Assembly (NCBI GenBank): GCA_903905665.1
Contig: CAIVHJ010000027.1
Location: 1-17,551, forward strand
Reading direction: 5' to 3'
Length of the DNA stretch: 17,551 nucleotides
DNA from: an uncultured Phycisphaerales bacterium
GTDB lineage: Bacteria > Planctomycetota > Phycisphaerae > UBA1845 > CAIVHJ01
The position numbers and the translations under genes are program-made. The notes below the pieces were generated by a model. It made no database searches, was not told the DNA's origin, and saw nothing but the letters and a program-made list of their open reading frames with translations. Shown in pieces: positions 6,938-13,627 of this stretch (the first letter of the stretch is position 1; each line of letters starts with the position of its first letter).

Positions 6938-8029
6938 TCAGAAAACACCTTCTGGACGCCGTCCGTATGTCTCGAATGCTTGAAAGAGCGCAACGTATGT
7001 CTCCTCATTTTTCGGGACCAAATTGCACCATTGAGGGAATGTGTAAATGACTTCGAACGGTTTGGCTGGTTCAGCTCCTGAGTAGTGCTGATTGAAGTTC
7101 GTAAATACGAGGCAAAATTCTTTTGATGGATTGTTTTTTGTAGCTTCAGGATTATGCTCAAAAATAGCCTTGACATCGTTCATCCATGACATGTACCCAG
7201 GCGCATCACCTCCGGTCAGAGGTAGATTTACATCAATGCATATGAGGAACGGCTTACCCTCTGTGGGCTTTTTCAAGGCTTCATAATAGAGACTCTTTAC
7301 ATCTGCTTTCATCTTGTTCAATTCCATCGGCGGACCTTCTTCATGGAGAATACCAGCGCGTCGCCGACTCTTCGCTTCAACTACGATCTGGTCATTCATA
7401 GATGGGAGTGTAGCCGTAAATTCTGCATGCTTACCACTTGTTTCCAACCACTGAATATTGAATCCTGCTCGAACAAATGATGCAGCTAGTGCCACTTCAT
7501 ATCGAGAGCTTTGAAACGATACCCGTTTGCGTAATCTTTTCAGCATTTTATCAGAGGGTTGATCCACAAGGGACAAACGATAGATGTCGTCCGCGAACGA
7601 TAAAAGCTCCATTACAGACCCCGTAGGTTTCGCGCCCACTGGGATGCTGGAGTCGCAGCTACTCCCAATAATTCGTTTTTGTTCTTCATAAAAATCTGAG
7701 AGCCAGTGGATAATCACATGCTGTTGTTTTCGCGGGAGCGTGATTTGTGAGCGTCCCCATTTCTTTCCAAGTCGATATTTCATAAATTGTATAATTGATT
7801 CATCAAAGGTTTCCGAAATAGGGCGACGAAATTGACGCGAACCAACATGGCGTATGCGCGTTGAACCTTGTACTTTAGATTGTCCCTGCGGGCCACAGTA
7901 ACCGCGGATTGCCGCTCGTTTTTTATATAAGCAAAGTCGTTCAGGAGTAATGTTTGGCTCTGAAAGAATCATGATTAGCTTCGCAGGGTTGGCTTGCGCA
8001 TCATTTTGCTTGATCTTACTCCAGCCCAA
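6938..8029 (-). CDS. PD-(D/E)XK nuclease-like protein of unknown role
   Basis: A 363-residue soluble protein with no signal peptide. The central region fits the PD-(D/E)XK nuclease fold: a helix with Glu178 (SSRYEVALAASFVRAGF), an acidic residue in the second strand (Glu203, HAEFTATL), and the ExK pair Glu218/Lys220 in IVVEAKSRRR. The N-terminal 150 residues are basic and could bind DNA; the C-terminal part (residues 240-363) is mixed alpha/beta with several aromatic residues. The TTG start at 8029 is preceded by GAGGG about nine bases upstream; an ATG at 7972 has no ribosome site. Base composition is visibly more AT-rich than every neighbour, a sign of transfer, and the gene stands alone between 62-bp direct repeats. 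Restriction, homing or anti-phage roles are possible; no methyltransferase or specificity subunit lies beside it. Confidence 0.6.
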   Translation of the reverse strand: MGWSKIKQNDAQANPAKLIMILSEPNITPERLCLYKKRAAIRGYCGPQGQSKVQGSTRIRHVGSRQFRRPISETFDESIIQFMKYRLGKKWGRSQITLPRKQQHVIIHWLSDFYEEQKRIIGSSCDSSIPVGAKPTGSVMELLSFADDIYRLSLVDQPSDKMLKRLRKRVSFQSSRYEVALAASFVRAGFNIQWLETSGKHAEFTATLPSMNDQIVVEAKSRRRAGILHEEGPPMELNKMKADVKSLYYEALKKPTEGKPFLICIDVNLPLTGGDAPGYMSWMNDVKAIFEHNPEATKNNPSKEFCLVFTNFNQHYSGAEPAKPFEVIYTFPQWCNLVPKNEETYVALFQAFETYGRRPEGVF

Positions 8030-8362
8030 TCGTTAAATCCCTCGATTTTCGAAAAAATCTTTCCGTCTCTCTCCCATCGACTTCCGCATTCCAACCCCCG
8101 CATTCCGCGTTTCTTCTCCCGTCCGGAACAGACCAGTGAGTAAGTTTACTAGTGGAGGCCGCGAGGTCGGTCTCGGATGGTACCATCGACGTGTTGTGCG
8201 CGTGACTGCTCATGAGCAGTTCTTTGTGCAGTGTGGCACCGGCATCTTGCCGGTGAAAATTTGTAGAGACCCTGGAAACAGGGACACCAAGTCAGGAAGA
8301 TCACAAATGAATTGACCTGTGGGGACGCTCTAACACCTATTACCTATCACCCAAACAAACAA
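8030..8362. other. gene-free stretch with several palindromes
   Basis: No convincing gene. It holds a perfect 16-bp palindrome (ACTGCTCATGAGCAGT, 8205-8220), a dispersed hairpin repeat at 8232-8260, and a small hairpin CCCTG-GAAA-CAGGG at about 8270-8283. The remainder shows no recognisable signal. Confidence 0.5.
8232..8260 (-). repeat. dispersed palindromic repeat, family A (copy 1)
   Basis: CACCGGCA at 8237-8244 and TGCCGGTG at 8248-8255 pair perfectly around TCT. On the minus strand it reads CACCGGCAAGATGCCGGTG followed by CCACAC, nearly identical to the copy at 14794-14818. Confidence 0.7.
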
Positions 8363-8397
8363 GGGACTGGAGTCCTGTGTCTTCTGACTCCTGTCCC
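8363..8397 (-). terminator. terminator of the 2-oxoacid oxidoreductase operon
   Basis: Arms GGGACTGGAGTC (8363-8374) and GACTCCTGTCCC (8386-8397) pair in 11 of 12 positions around an 11-base loop. On the minus strand the stem is followed by TTGTTTGTTTG. It starts 12 bases beyond the gamma stop codon, the position expected for a rho-independent terminator, though the U tract is interrupted. Confidence 0.6.
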
Positions 8398-8408
8398 TCT
8401 ATTGTTCG

Positions 8409-8969
8409 TCACGCCTGGACCGCCGAAGTTCTTTCTTGTGCGATCCTGATCCCTACCTGCAGGGCCTTGAGATTCGGCTCGATCAGGTGCGGACGTTTGG
8501 CGCCCACCAGATCACGAATCACGTTTTCGACGGACTGAACCGACGGTTTCCCTTTGATCCCCAGAAACGCTCCCAACAGTACCACGTTGGCGGCCCGCTC
8601 GATGCCGGCATCCCGCGCCAGCGGCGACGCCGGAACGTAAATCGCCGTCACGTCCGTCCGATGGCACCGAATCGGAACCATCGACTCGTCGATGATCAAC
8701 AATCCTCCCTTGCGGACCTTCGGACCGAACCGCTCCAGCGACGGCTGGTTCATCACGATGACCGTATCATAAATTGCGGCGATCGGCGAACCGATCTCCT
8801 CATCGGAAAACACCGTCGTGCAGTTGGCGGTCCCACCCCGCATTTCGGGACCGTACGACGGAAACCACGTGGCGTACAAACCGTCGTACATGGCGGCATT
8901 CGCCATCAACTGCCCCATCGTCAGGATTCCCTGTCCTCCAAAACCGGCGATCAGCACTTCTTCTTTCAT
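8409..8969 (-). CDS. korC: 2-oxoacid:ferredoxin oxidoreductase, gamma subunit
   Basis: A 186-residue gamma subunit of the ferredoxin-dependent 2-oxoacid oxidoreductases, which oxidise 2-oxoacids to acyl-CoA and CO2 while reducing ferredoxin. The N-terminus GFGGQGILTMGQLMANAAM and the following SYGPEMRGGTANCTTVFSDEEIGSP are diagnostic family blocks. Length is normal. Last gene of the minus-strand unit; 138 bp of palindromic repeats separate it from the beta gene, and its own ribosome site is weak (purine-rich AAGAGAA). Its final 20 codons are duplicated at 6626-6689, so the present 3' end with TGA may have been supplied by an inserted element while the older end carried TAA. Whether the substrate is 2-oxoglutarate or a branched-chain 2-oxoacid cannot be fixed from this subunit. 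Confidence 0.9.
   Translation of the reverse strand: MKEEVLIAGFGGQGILTMGQLMANAAMYDGLYATWFPSYGPEMRGGTANCTTVFSDEEIGSPIAAIYDTVIVMNQPSLERFGPKVRKGGLLIIDESMVPIRCHRTDVTAIYVPASPLARDAGIERAANVVLLGAFLGIKGKPSVQSVENVIRDLVGAKRPHLIEPNLKALQVGIRIAQERTSAVQA
8411..8472. repeat. 62-bp direct repeat, right copy
   Basis: Same sequence as 6628-6689 with one difference. Here it is part of the intact gamma gene and encodes its C-terminal residues. Confidence 0.9.
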
Positions 8970-8991
8970 GTCAATTTCTCTTATCTTCTCT

Positions 8992-9104
8992 TGTAGGGTG
9001 GGCTTTGCCCACCATTTCGCTTGTAGCTTGTAGGTAGGCTCTGTCCACCAATTTGCCGCGAGTTACGATCGACGAGTTGTGTAGGGTGGGCTATGCCCAC
9101 CATT
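8992..9104. repeat. three tandem-oriented palindromic repeats, family B
   Basis: Copies at 8992-9017, 9029-9053 and 9080-9104 share TGTAGGGTGGGC-(3 bases)-GCCCACCA; the middle copy is diverged (GGTAGGC/GTCCACC). All point the same way. Each forms a 7-bp hairpin. They fill the gap between the beta and gamma genes and could set transcript stability or partial termination within the operon. Confidence 0.75.
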
Positions 9105-9107
9105 GGG

Positions 9108-9893
9108 CTACTTCTGCAGATCTCCCACACAATCGACAAACACTCCCGGCGGAAAAACCTTGACCACGTTCTCGTCGATGTGCTTCATTGCCGCGATCGG
9201 TTCCATCTTCCACTGAACGGGACACGTGGACAAAAATTCCACCAGGCCCAGTCCCTTATCCTCCAGTTGGGCACGAATCGCCTTCCGCATGTGTTTCCGG
9301 GCGTCTTTGAGGTTCTTCGGACTGGTGAGTGGAACCCTTGCCAAATAGGCCACACCCTTCAACGACGACAACAGTTCGCATATTCCGATCGGAGCACCCG
9401 TCAATCTTTCGTCACGACCAGACGGTGAAGTGGTCGCACGCTGACCAATCAGCGTCGTCGGCGCCATCTGCCCCCCCGTCATCCCATAAATGCCGTTGTT
9501 GATAAAAAAGATCGTGATGCGGTCCCCCCGCGCCGCTGCGTGAACCGTCTCAGCCATCCCGATCGAAGCCAAATCACCATCCCCCTGATACGTGAACACA
9601 AACCGATTCGGATCGGTTCGCTTGACGGCTGTCGCCACCGCCGGCGCACGCCCGTGGCTCGCTTCGATCATGTCGCACTCAAAGTAATCGTACATCAGCA
9701 CCGAGCACCCCACGGGGCACACCCCCACCGTCCGATCCATCAACTTGAATTCGTCGATCATCTCCGCCACGAGCCGGTGAACAATCCCGTGGGTGCAACC
9801 GGGGCAATAGTGAAACGCCTTGTCCGTCAGCGCCTCCGGACGCGAAAACACGCACTCCATCTCCTCAACCACCGCGATATCCTCATCTCTCAT
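9108..9893 (-). CDS. korB: 2-oxoacid:ferredoxin oxidoreductase, beta subunit (TPP-binding)
   Basis: A 261-residue beta subunit that binds thiamine pyrophosphate and carries the catalytic site for 2-oxoacid decarboxylation. Visible motifs: FHYCPGCTHG near residues 27-35 (Cys30, Cys33), VGVCPVGCSV (two more cysteines), and the TPP/Mg site GDGDLASIGMAET followed by INNGIYGMTGGQ. Length is normal for the family. The ribosome site AAAGGA sits eight bases before the ATG at 9893. It lies third in the operon, 222 bp after the alpha gene; the intervening sequence holds palindromic repeats rather than a recognisable promoter. It pairs with the alpha and gamma subunits to form the soluble complex. Confidence 0.92.
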   Translation of the reverse strand: MRDEDIAVVEEMECVFSRPEALTDKAFHYCPGCTHGIVHRLVAEMIDEFKLMDRTVGVCPVGCSVLMYDYFECDMIEASHGRAPAVATAVKRTDPNRFVFTYQGDGDLASIGMAETVHAAARGDRITIFFINNGIYGMTGGQMAPTTLIGQRATTSPSGRDERLTGAPIGICELLSSLKGVAYLARVPLTSPKNLKDARKHMRKAIRAQLEDKGLGLVEFLSTCPVQWKMEPIAAMKHIDENVVKVFPPGVFVDCVGDLQK

Positions 9894-9931
9894 CGATCAA
9901 TCCTTTATTTCTGCGCTTTTAGTCTCCATAC

Positions 9932-10032
9932 ACCCCGCCCTTCCAGGGAGGGGTAAGGGGAGGGTCGCTTTCTGTCGCAACAACTCCTCGCCCTACCCTC
10001 TCCCCGGGTGGGGAAAGGGATAATGGGAGAGG
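9932..10032. repeat. palindromic GC-rich repeats between alpha and beta genes
   Basis: Two structures: an inverted repeat at 9932-9954 (ACCCCGCCCT/AGGGAGGGGT with one mismatch) and a longer hairpin bounded by CCTCTCCC (9997-10004) and GGGAGAGG (10025-10032). They look like a third family of dispersed repeats. The remaining 10033-10115 is an AT-rich, T/C-biased stretch with no evident signal. Confidence 0.6.
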
Positions 10033-10115
10033 ATCAAAATATCTGTTCTTCTTTGTTGCGAACCCTGCGTTCCACGTTCATCATTCCTCATTCATCATTT
10101 TCTTCATGTTGCTTT

Positions 10116-11228
10116 CTACTTCATCATCTTTCGCACCACGTTCGCCACGTCTTCCGGCGCCGGCAATACGCCTCCCGCCACACCATAAAACTCCACGGGA
10201 CAAACACCGTTCACCGCCAACCGAACATCCTCAACCATCTGCCCGCAGTTCAACTCGAACGTGAGGATTCCCTTGACCTTTCTGGCCAACTCAGCCAAGG
10301 CCTTCTCAGGGAACGGCCAAAGCGTGATGGGACGGAACAAACCCACCTTCAGACCTTGCTTGCGAAGCATATTCACCGCCGAATATCCCACTCGCGCACT
10401 AATCCCAAACGCCGCCACAACGTATTCGGCATCTTCGAGATACCGCGTGTCATAACGAACTTCTCGCAGGGCTTCCCGATATCCCGCCTGCAACCGCTCG
10501 TTGTGCTCTGTCAAATCTTCCGGCACGAGATATAACGAATTCGCCACGTTCTTATGAGATCGATTGCCTCGTCCTGTGGTCGCCCAGGGTTTGTCCATCT
10601 TGGGCGGTGGAGGAAGCTGCTCAAGGTCTGGAACCGTCGCCGGCTCCAGCATCGAACCCAGCACCGCGTCCGTCAACACAAACACTGGCATCCGATACCG
10701 ATCCGCCAACTCAAACGCCGAACCGGGAAACTCGAACATCTCTTGCGCGTTCCATGGCGCCAACACGATGCACCGATAATCCCCGTGACCGCCTCCCTTG
10801 CACGCCTGAAAATAATCGCTCTGCGACGGCGCAATGTTCCCCAAACCCGGCCCGCCGCGCATAACGTTGATCAACACACACGGCAACTGCGCACCGGCGA
10901 TGTAACTCAGCCCTTCCATCATCAGGCTGATGCCCGGACTCGAACTGCTCGTCATCGCCCGGTGACCACACGCCGACGCCCCGTAAAGCATGTTGATCGA
11001 CGCCACTTCGCTCTCCGCCTGCAAAAACACGCGACCCAGCTTCGGCATCCATCCTGAAAGCAACTCAGGAATTTCGTTTTGCGGCGTAATCGGGTATCCA
11101 AAAAAACATTCACATCCCCCGGCCAGCGCGCCCAGCGCCAACGCCTCGTTCCCTTTCACCAGACGTTTGCGACCCGTGGGTGGGGCATCGCTTTTCACGG
11201 TGGACGCCTTCGTTTTTGTAGGAGTCAT
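10116..11228 (-). CDS. korA: 2-oxoacid:ferredoxin oxidoreductase, alpha subunit
   Basis: A 370-residue alpha subunit (KorA/VorB type), providing the pyruvate-ferredoxin-oxidoreductase N-terminal and transketolase C-terminal-like domains. Diagnostic blocks: VKGNEALALGALAGG, FFGYPITPQNEIPELL, AESEVASINMLYGASACGHRAMTSSSSPG, and MRGGPGLGNIAPSQSDYF. The C-terminal GVAGGVLPAPEDV resembles VorB-type subunits, so a branched-chain 2-oxoacid substrate is possible. The reading frame is open further upstream, but the ATG at 11228 lies just four bases after the ferredoxin stop, which indicates translational coupling; the upstream extension overlaps the ferredoxin gene and lacks family sequence. Purine-rich AGAGGAG is about 20 bases upstream, further than usual. 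Confidence 0.92.
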   Translation of the reverse strand: MTPTKTKASTVKSDAPPTGRKRLVKGNEALALGALAGGCECFFGYPITPQNEIPELLSGWMPKLGRVFLQAESEVASINMLYGASACGHRAMTSSSSPGISLMMEGLSYIAGAQLPCVLINVMRGGPGLGNIAPSQSDYFQACKGGGHGDYRCIVLAPWNAQEMFEFPGSAFELADRYRMPVFVLTDAVLGSMLEPATVPDLEQLPPPPKMDKPWATTGRGNRSHKNVANSLYLVPEDLTEHNERLQAGYREALREVRYDTRYLEDAEYVVAAFGISARVGYSAVNMLRKQGLKVGLFRPITLWPFPEKALAELARKVKGILTFELNCGQMVEDVRLAVNGVCPVEFYGVAGGVLPAPEDVANVVRKMMK

Positions 11229-11232
11229 GGTT

Positions 11233-11457
11233 TCAGGCACTTTTGCTCCTCTTCTTGCGATGGATGGTGATCGCTCCCTCAGGGCACATGTCGGCGCAAA
11301 GCGCACAGGATGTGCATTTCTCGGCATCGTGATTTCGCGCCGGATGATATCCAATGGCGTTCAGTTCCGCAGCCAGTTCAAGACAATGGCGGGGACAAAA
11401 CTCTACGCACAGCCCACACCCCTTGCACCGATTGACTTCGACGTGAACCTTCTCCAT
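11233..11457 (-). CDS. korD: 2-oxoacid oxidoreductase delta subunit, 2[4Fe-4S] ferredoxin
   Basis: A 74-residue ferredoxin-like subunit with two full cluster motifs, CKGCGLCVEFCP and CTSCALCADMCP, each supplying CxxCxxCxxxC ligands for one [4Fe-4S] cluster. It relays electrons from the TPP site to external ferredoxin. The ATG at 11457 has AAAGG six bases before it; a TTG at 11475 in the same frame is less likely. First gene of the delta-alpha-beta-gamma unit, four bases from the alpha start. The basic C-terminal tail (HRKKRSKSA) is common in these small subunits. Confidence 0.92.
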   Translation of the reverse strand: MEKVHVEVNRCKGCGLCVEFCPRHCLELAAELNAIGYHPARNHDAEKCTSCALCADMCPEGAITIHRKKRSKSA

Positions 11458-11560
11458 ACGACACCTTTCCACCAACCCACGAAATACCGAATCCGAATGA
11501 ATCTCACTACCCCGTTAACCCAAAATTCAGGGGCTGACCGTTTTTCTGCCGAACATCGTA

Positions 11561-11577
11561 CCAACTAATTCAGTTGG
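11561..11577. promoter_or_regulatory. inverted repeat upstream of the oxidoreductase operon
   Basis: CCAACT at 11561-11566 and AGTTGG at 11572-11577 are perfect arms around five bases. It lies about 105 bp upstream of the ferredoxin start. It could be an operator or an RNA hairpin in the leader; no good promoter hexamers are visible beside it. Confidence 0.35.
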
Positions 11578-11796
11578 CAATAACAATGCCATCAATCTTA
11601 TGACATCTTAACATCATCCAGCAGTTTCGGAAAACGGTGGAATTCGCTCACCTGTGGGGCTTTGCACATCAGAATCGGTTCAGCCAGAACTGTCGTTCGA
11701 TTGGATTTTCACATGATGACACTGAAAGCGGTTGCAGAATTTATCTCCATGTGACGGAATTGGAACCAGAATATGGCAAACGGGATGGCAGTATGT

Positions 11797-11920
11797 AAAT
11801 AAAAAATCCCGCCGCGCTAAGGCTGGACGTACGACGCGCCGGGATTGAAGCATTCCGCTTTACTCTATTCAAAATATAGCACAAAACGGTGCAAAGCCAA
11901 ATCGAATTTGGACATTAACT
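11797..11920 (-). ncRNA. candidate structured small RNA or attenuated leader
   Basis: Downstream of a strong minus-strand promoter come four consecutive hairpins: CCAAAT-TCG-ATTTGG (11897-11911), GCAC/GTGC (11879-11892), AAGC/GCTT (11848-11860), and a long terminator stem. Predicted length is about 124 nt. It matches no riboswitch or small-RNA class I can name. It points towards the oxidoreductase operon 340 bp away, so it may be either an independent small RNA or a leader whose terminator attenuates that operon. Confidence 0.5.
11801..11846 (-). terminator. rho-independent terminator of the small-RNA candidate
   Basis: Minus strand: AATCCCG-G-CGCG pairs with CGCG-G-CGGGATT (one internal mismatch) around an 18-base loop, followed directly by TTTTTTATTT. 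Arms are 11805-11816 and 11835-11846 on the plus strand. The plus strand lacks a T run after the stem, so the direction is clear. Confidence 0.75.
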
Positions 11921-11926
11921 CCAGAA

Positions 11927-11955
11927 ATTGTAAATTGTTACGAAATCCATGTGAA
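11927..11955 (-). promoter_or_regulatory. strong sigma70-type promoter of the small-RNA candidate
   Basis: Minus strand: -35 TTCACA at 11950-11955 (5/6), a 17-base spacer, and -10 TACAAT at 11927-11932 (5/6). Start of transcription is expected near 11920. Confidence 0.6.
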
Positions 11956-12057
11956 ATTACCCACTTCGACGTATGATTCGCACACACCCCCAAGACGCGA
12001 AGCACTCCCGAATGTTAAAATAGGGAAAATCGCGTGGGAATTGGATCACCCGGAAAT

Positions 12058-12088
12058 ACGCCGATCGGGCGTGCGTTTAATATATAAT
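12058..12088 (+). promoter_or_regulatory. possible promoter with inverted repeat, gene at 12140
   Basis: A perfect TATAAT lies at 12083-12088, about 50 bases before the start codon. No good -35 is present at 17 bases; instead the inverted repeat ACGCC-GATCG-GGCGT (12058-12072) occupies that place, so the promoter may need an activator or use another sigma factor. Confidence 0.4.
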
Positions 12089-12139
12089 GGGCCATGTATC
12101 CGAATTGACGATCAGGCTTAGTGTGATGGGAGGTGCGAG

Positions 12140-13591
12140 ATGAACAAAACGGTGCGAAGAATTGTGGTGGTGTTATCGTTGTTCGTGGAGCTGGGAATCG
12201 TAACCCGATTGGCGGCAGAGGAACCTTCCAGAGTCAGCATGGCCAAGCCTGCACCCAGGAACGACATGCAGGATCAGCGGGCGCTGGATCTGCTGGGTCA
12301 GCTGAATCTCCAGCCGGGTCAAGCGAAGAAGTTGATTCCGCTGATTGATCAGGCGGCTGCGTTGCGAATCCAGCACTACGGAGAGCAGGCACGTCTGATG
12401 CCTGAGATGCTCGAAGCCTACGGCGCGTTTGCCAAAGAAGACGCGCTCAATCAGGGATTTTCCGAGAAGGTGGATCACCAAACCGCCCAGGTGCATCGTC
12501 AAGAAATTGTATCCGGCGAAGAAACGACATCGAAACTGATCGAACTTGAAAAGCAGGCCGCCAAAATTCTGAAACCGGATCAGGTCGAGTTGCTCACGTT
12601 GGCCCACGCGAAGAAGGACACCCGAAAAATCAACCAACAAAAAAATAAGGGCGGAATCGACGAGGAGAAACTGAATCAAATCCGCGAAGCCAAAGAAGAA
12701 TCCGAACGGCTGCATCGGGAAATCAAGCCGCAAGTCGGACCCGTCGGTTCGGTCCTGTTTCACCCGGTGACGGGATCGAAAATCTGCGACCTTGCCAAAA
12801 CGCCCGCAACGGACAACATTCGGCAGGTTGCATCCGTCATGGAAAGCGGCACCGAGGAATATCCGTTGTCTCAATTCCAGGAGCAACAGGATCGCGTCAG
12901 TCAGATCAGGGCCGAAATCAACAACTGGAACCTGATCAACGGTTTGAATCTCAATGCCGGACAAATTCGGAATATCCTCAGTCTCTACGACACGGTTGAA
13001 CTCGCGAACAAAGAAGGAATGGGTAAGGATCCGAAAAACCGCGACATGATTGTGGGGCTTGAACGCGGAATCGAAAAAACGATGAATTGCGGACAGATGG
13101 AAGTCCTGATGACTTACAAACCGTGCCTGATCCCGCCCAAGAATCTGAAAAACCCCGTCCGCGCGGGGCAGGCCAGTACCAATGCGGTGTACGAACAATG
13201 GCTTGAAAAGGCGCGCCGTGTCGATGCTCCATCCCTCGAAAAAATGATCGACGATACGCTGGAACGAGAAACCAAGCACCTTGGATCGCTGGACAAAAAA
13301 GAAACCGCCGACCGACGGACTTTGTTGCGCCAGACCACCCAACATGCATCCAAAATGTCAGAGGCTGAATTTGAAATCAACAAGGGCGATCTGGCGGACC
13401 AGATTGCCGCGAAGGACCGTGTGCAGGACCTCAAAGTTGAAATTGCGGAATTGTCAAGAGACTTCGGCTTGCCCAGTGTCGTGGCCGCTCACATGATTAA
13501 ACCGCTTTTCATGGAACAACTCCGTCAACGCGGCGATCAACTCGCAAAGGGAACGGAGTATCAACCGACAAACGCAGAGAAAGCACCTTGA
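12140..13591 (+). CDS. secreted LTxxQ-like helical protein of unknown function
   Basis: A 483-residue exported protein. Residues 1-26 form a signal peptide (basic start, hydrophobic core, RLAA-EE cleavage region). The rest is almost wholly helical and rich in Gln, Glu, Lys and Arg. Two segments resemble the LTxxQ motifs of CpxP/Spy-type periplasmic proteins: LNLQPGQAKKLIPLIDQA near residue 55 and LNLNAGQIRNILSLYD near 275. Between these lies a charged coiled-coil-like stretch. A short Cys/Pro segment, YKPCLIPPKNLKNPVRAGQA, follows near residue 330. GGGAGG six bases before the ATG is a strong ribosome site. The radical SAM gene begins 36 bp after it, so the pair is probably cotranscribed. A periplasmic sensor or chaperone role is only suggested by the motif. 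Confidence 0.7.
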   Translation: MNKTVRRIVVVLSLFVELGIVTRLAAEEPSRVSMAKPAPRNDMQDQRALDLLGQLNLQPGQAKKLIPLIDQAAALRIQHYGEQARLMPEMLEAYGAFAKEDALNQGFSEKVDHQTAQVHRQEIVSGEETTSKLIELEKQAAKILKPDQVELLTLAHAKKDTRKINQQKNKGGIDEEKLNQIREAKEESERLHREIKPQVGPVGSVLFHPVTGSKICDLAKTPATDNIRQVASVMESGTEEYPLSQFQEQQDRVSQIRAEINNWNLINGLNLNAGQIRNILSLYDTVELANKEGMGKDPKNRDMIVGLERGIEKTMNCGQMEVLMTYKPCLIPPKNLKNPVRAGQASTNAVYEQWLEKARRVDAPSLEKMIDDTLERETKHLGSLDKKETADRRTLLRQTTQHASKMSEAEFEINKGDLADQIAAKDRVQDLKVEIAELSRDFGLPSVVAAHMIKPLFMEQLRQRGDQLAKGTEYQPTNAEKAP

Positions 13592-13627
13592 ATTGTTTGG
13601 TTCATGCGATCATTGGGATGTTCAGAT

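Larger units (their letters stand above)
6628..8472. mobile_element. putative inserted cassette bounded by 62-bp direct repeats
   Basis: The repeats lie 1,783 bp apart, start to start. Between them are a palindromic hairpin, a short coding remnant, one AT-richer nuclease-like gene, and a gene-free stretch full of hairpins. No integrase or transposase is visible inside. Regeneration of the gamma gene's 3' end at the far side of the insert is the pattern left by site-specific integration into a gene end. A partial duplication of the gamma gene followed by decay is the main alternative. Confidence 0.45.
11458..12139. other. intergenic region with divergent regulatory signals
   Basis: About 680 bp between the divergent oxidoreductase operon and the secreted-protein gene. 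It contains the small-RNA candidate (11797-11920) with its promoter, a hairpin/operator-like inverted repeat (11561-11577), and the upstream signals of the gene at 12140. I see no protein gene; a 16-codon frame at 11865-11915 is discussed among the rejected items. Confidence 0.5.

Noticed and set aside
8133..8155. Inverted repeat resembling an insertion-sequence end
   Set aside because: The arms match only with a gap and there is no partner end or transposase nearby.
8992..9104. CRISPR-like array from three similar repeats
   Set aside because: The repeats are palindromic, of unequal similarity, irregularly spaced by 11-26 bases, and occur singly elsewhere in the window; no cas genes are present.
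11865..11915. A 16-codon frame (MSKFDLALHRFVLYFE) before the terminator, as a leader peptide for attenuation
   Set aside because: The predicted transcript start near 11920 leaves only about five bases before the ATG and cuts into its GGAG, and there is no run of regulatory codons.
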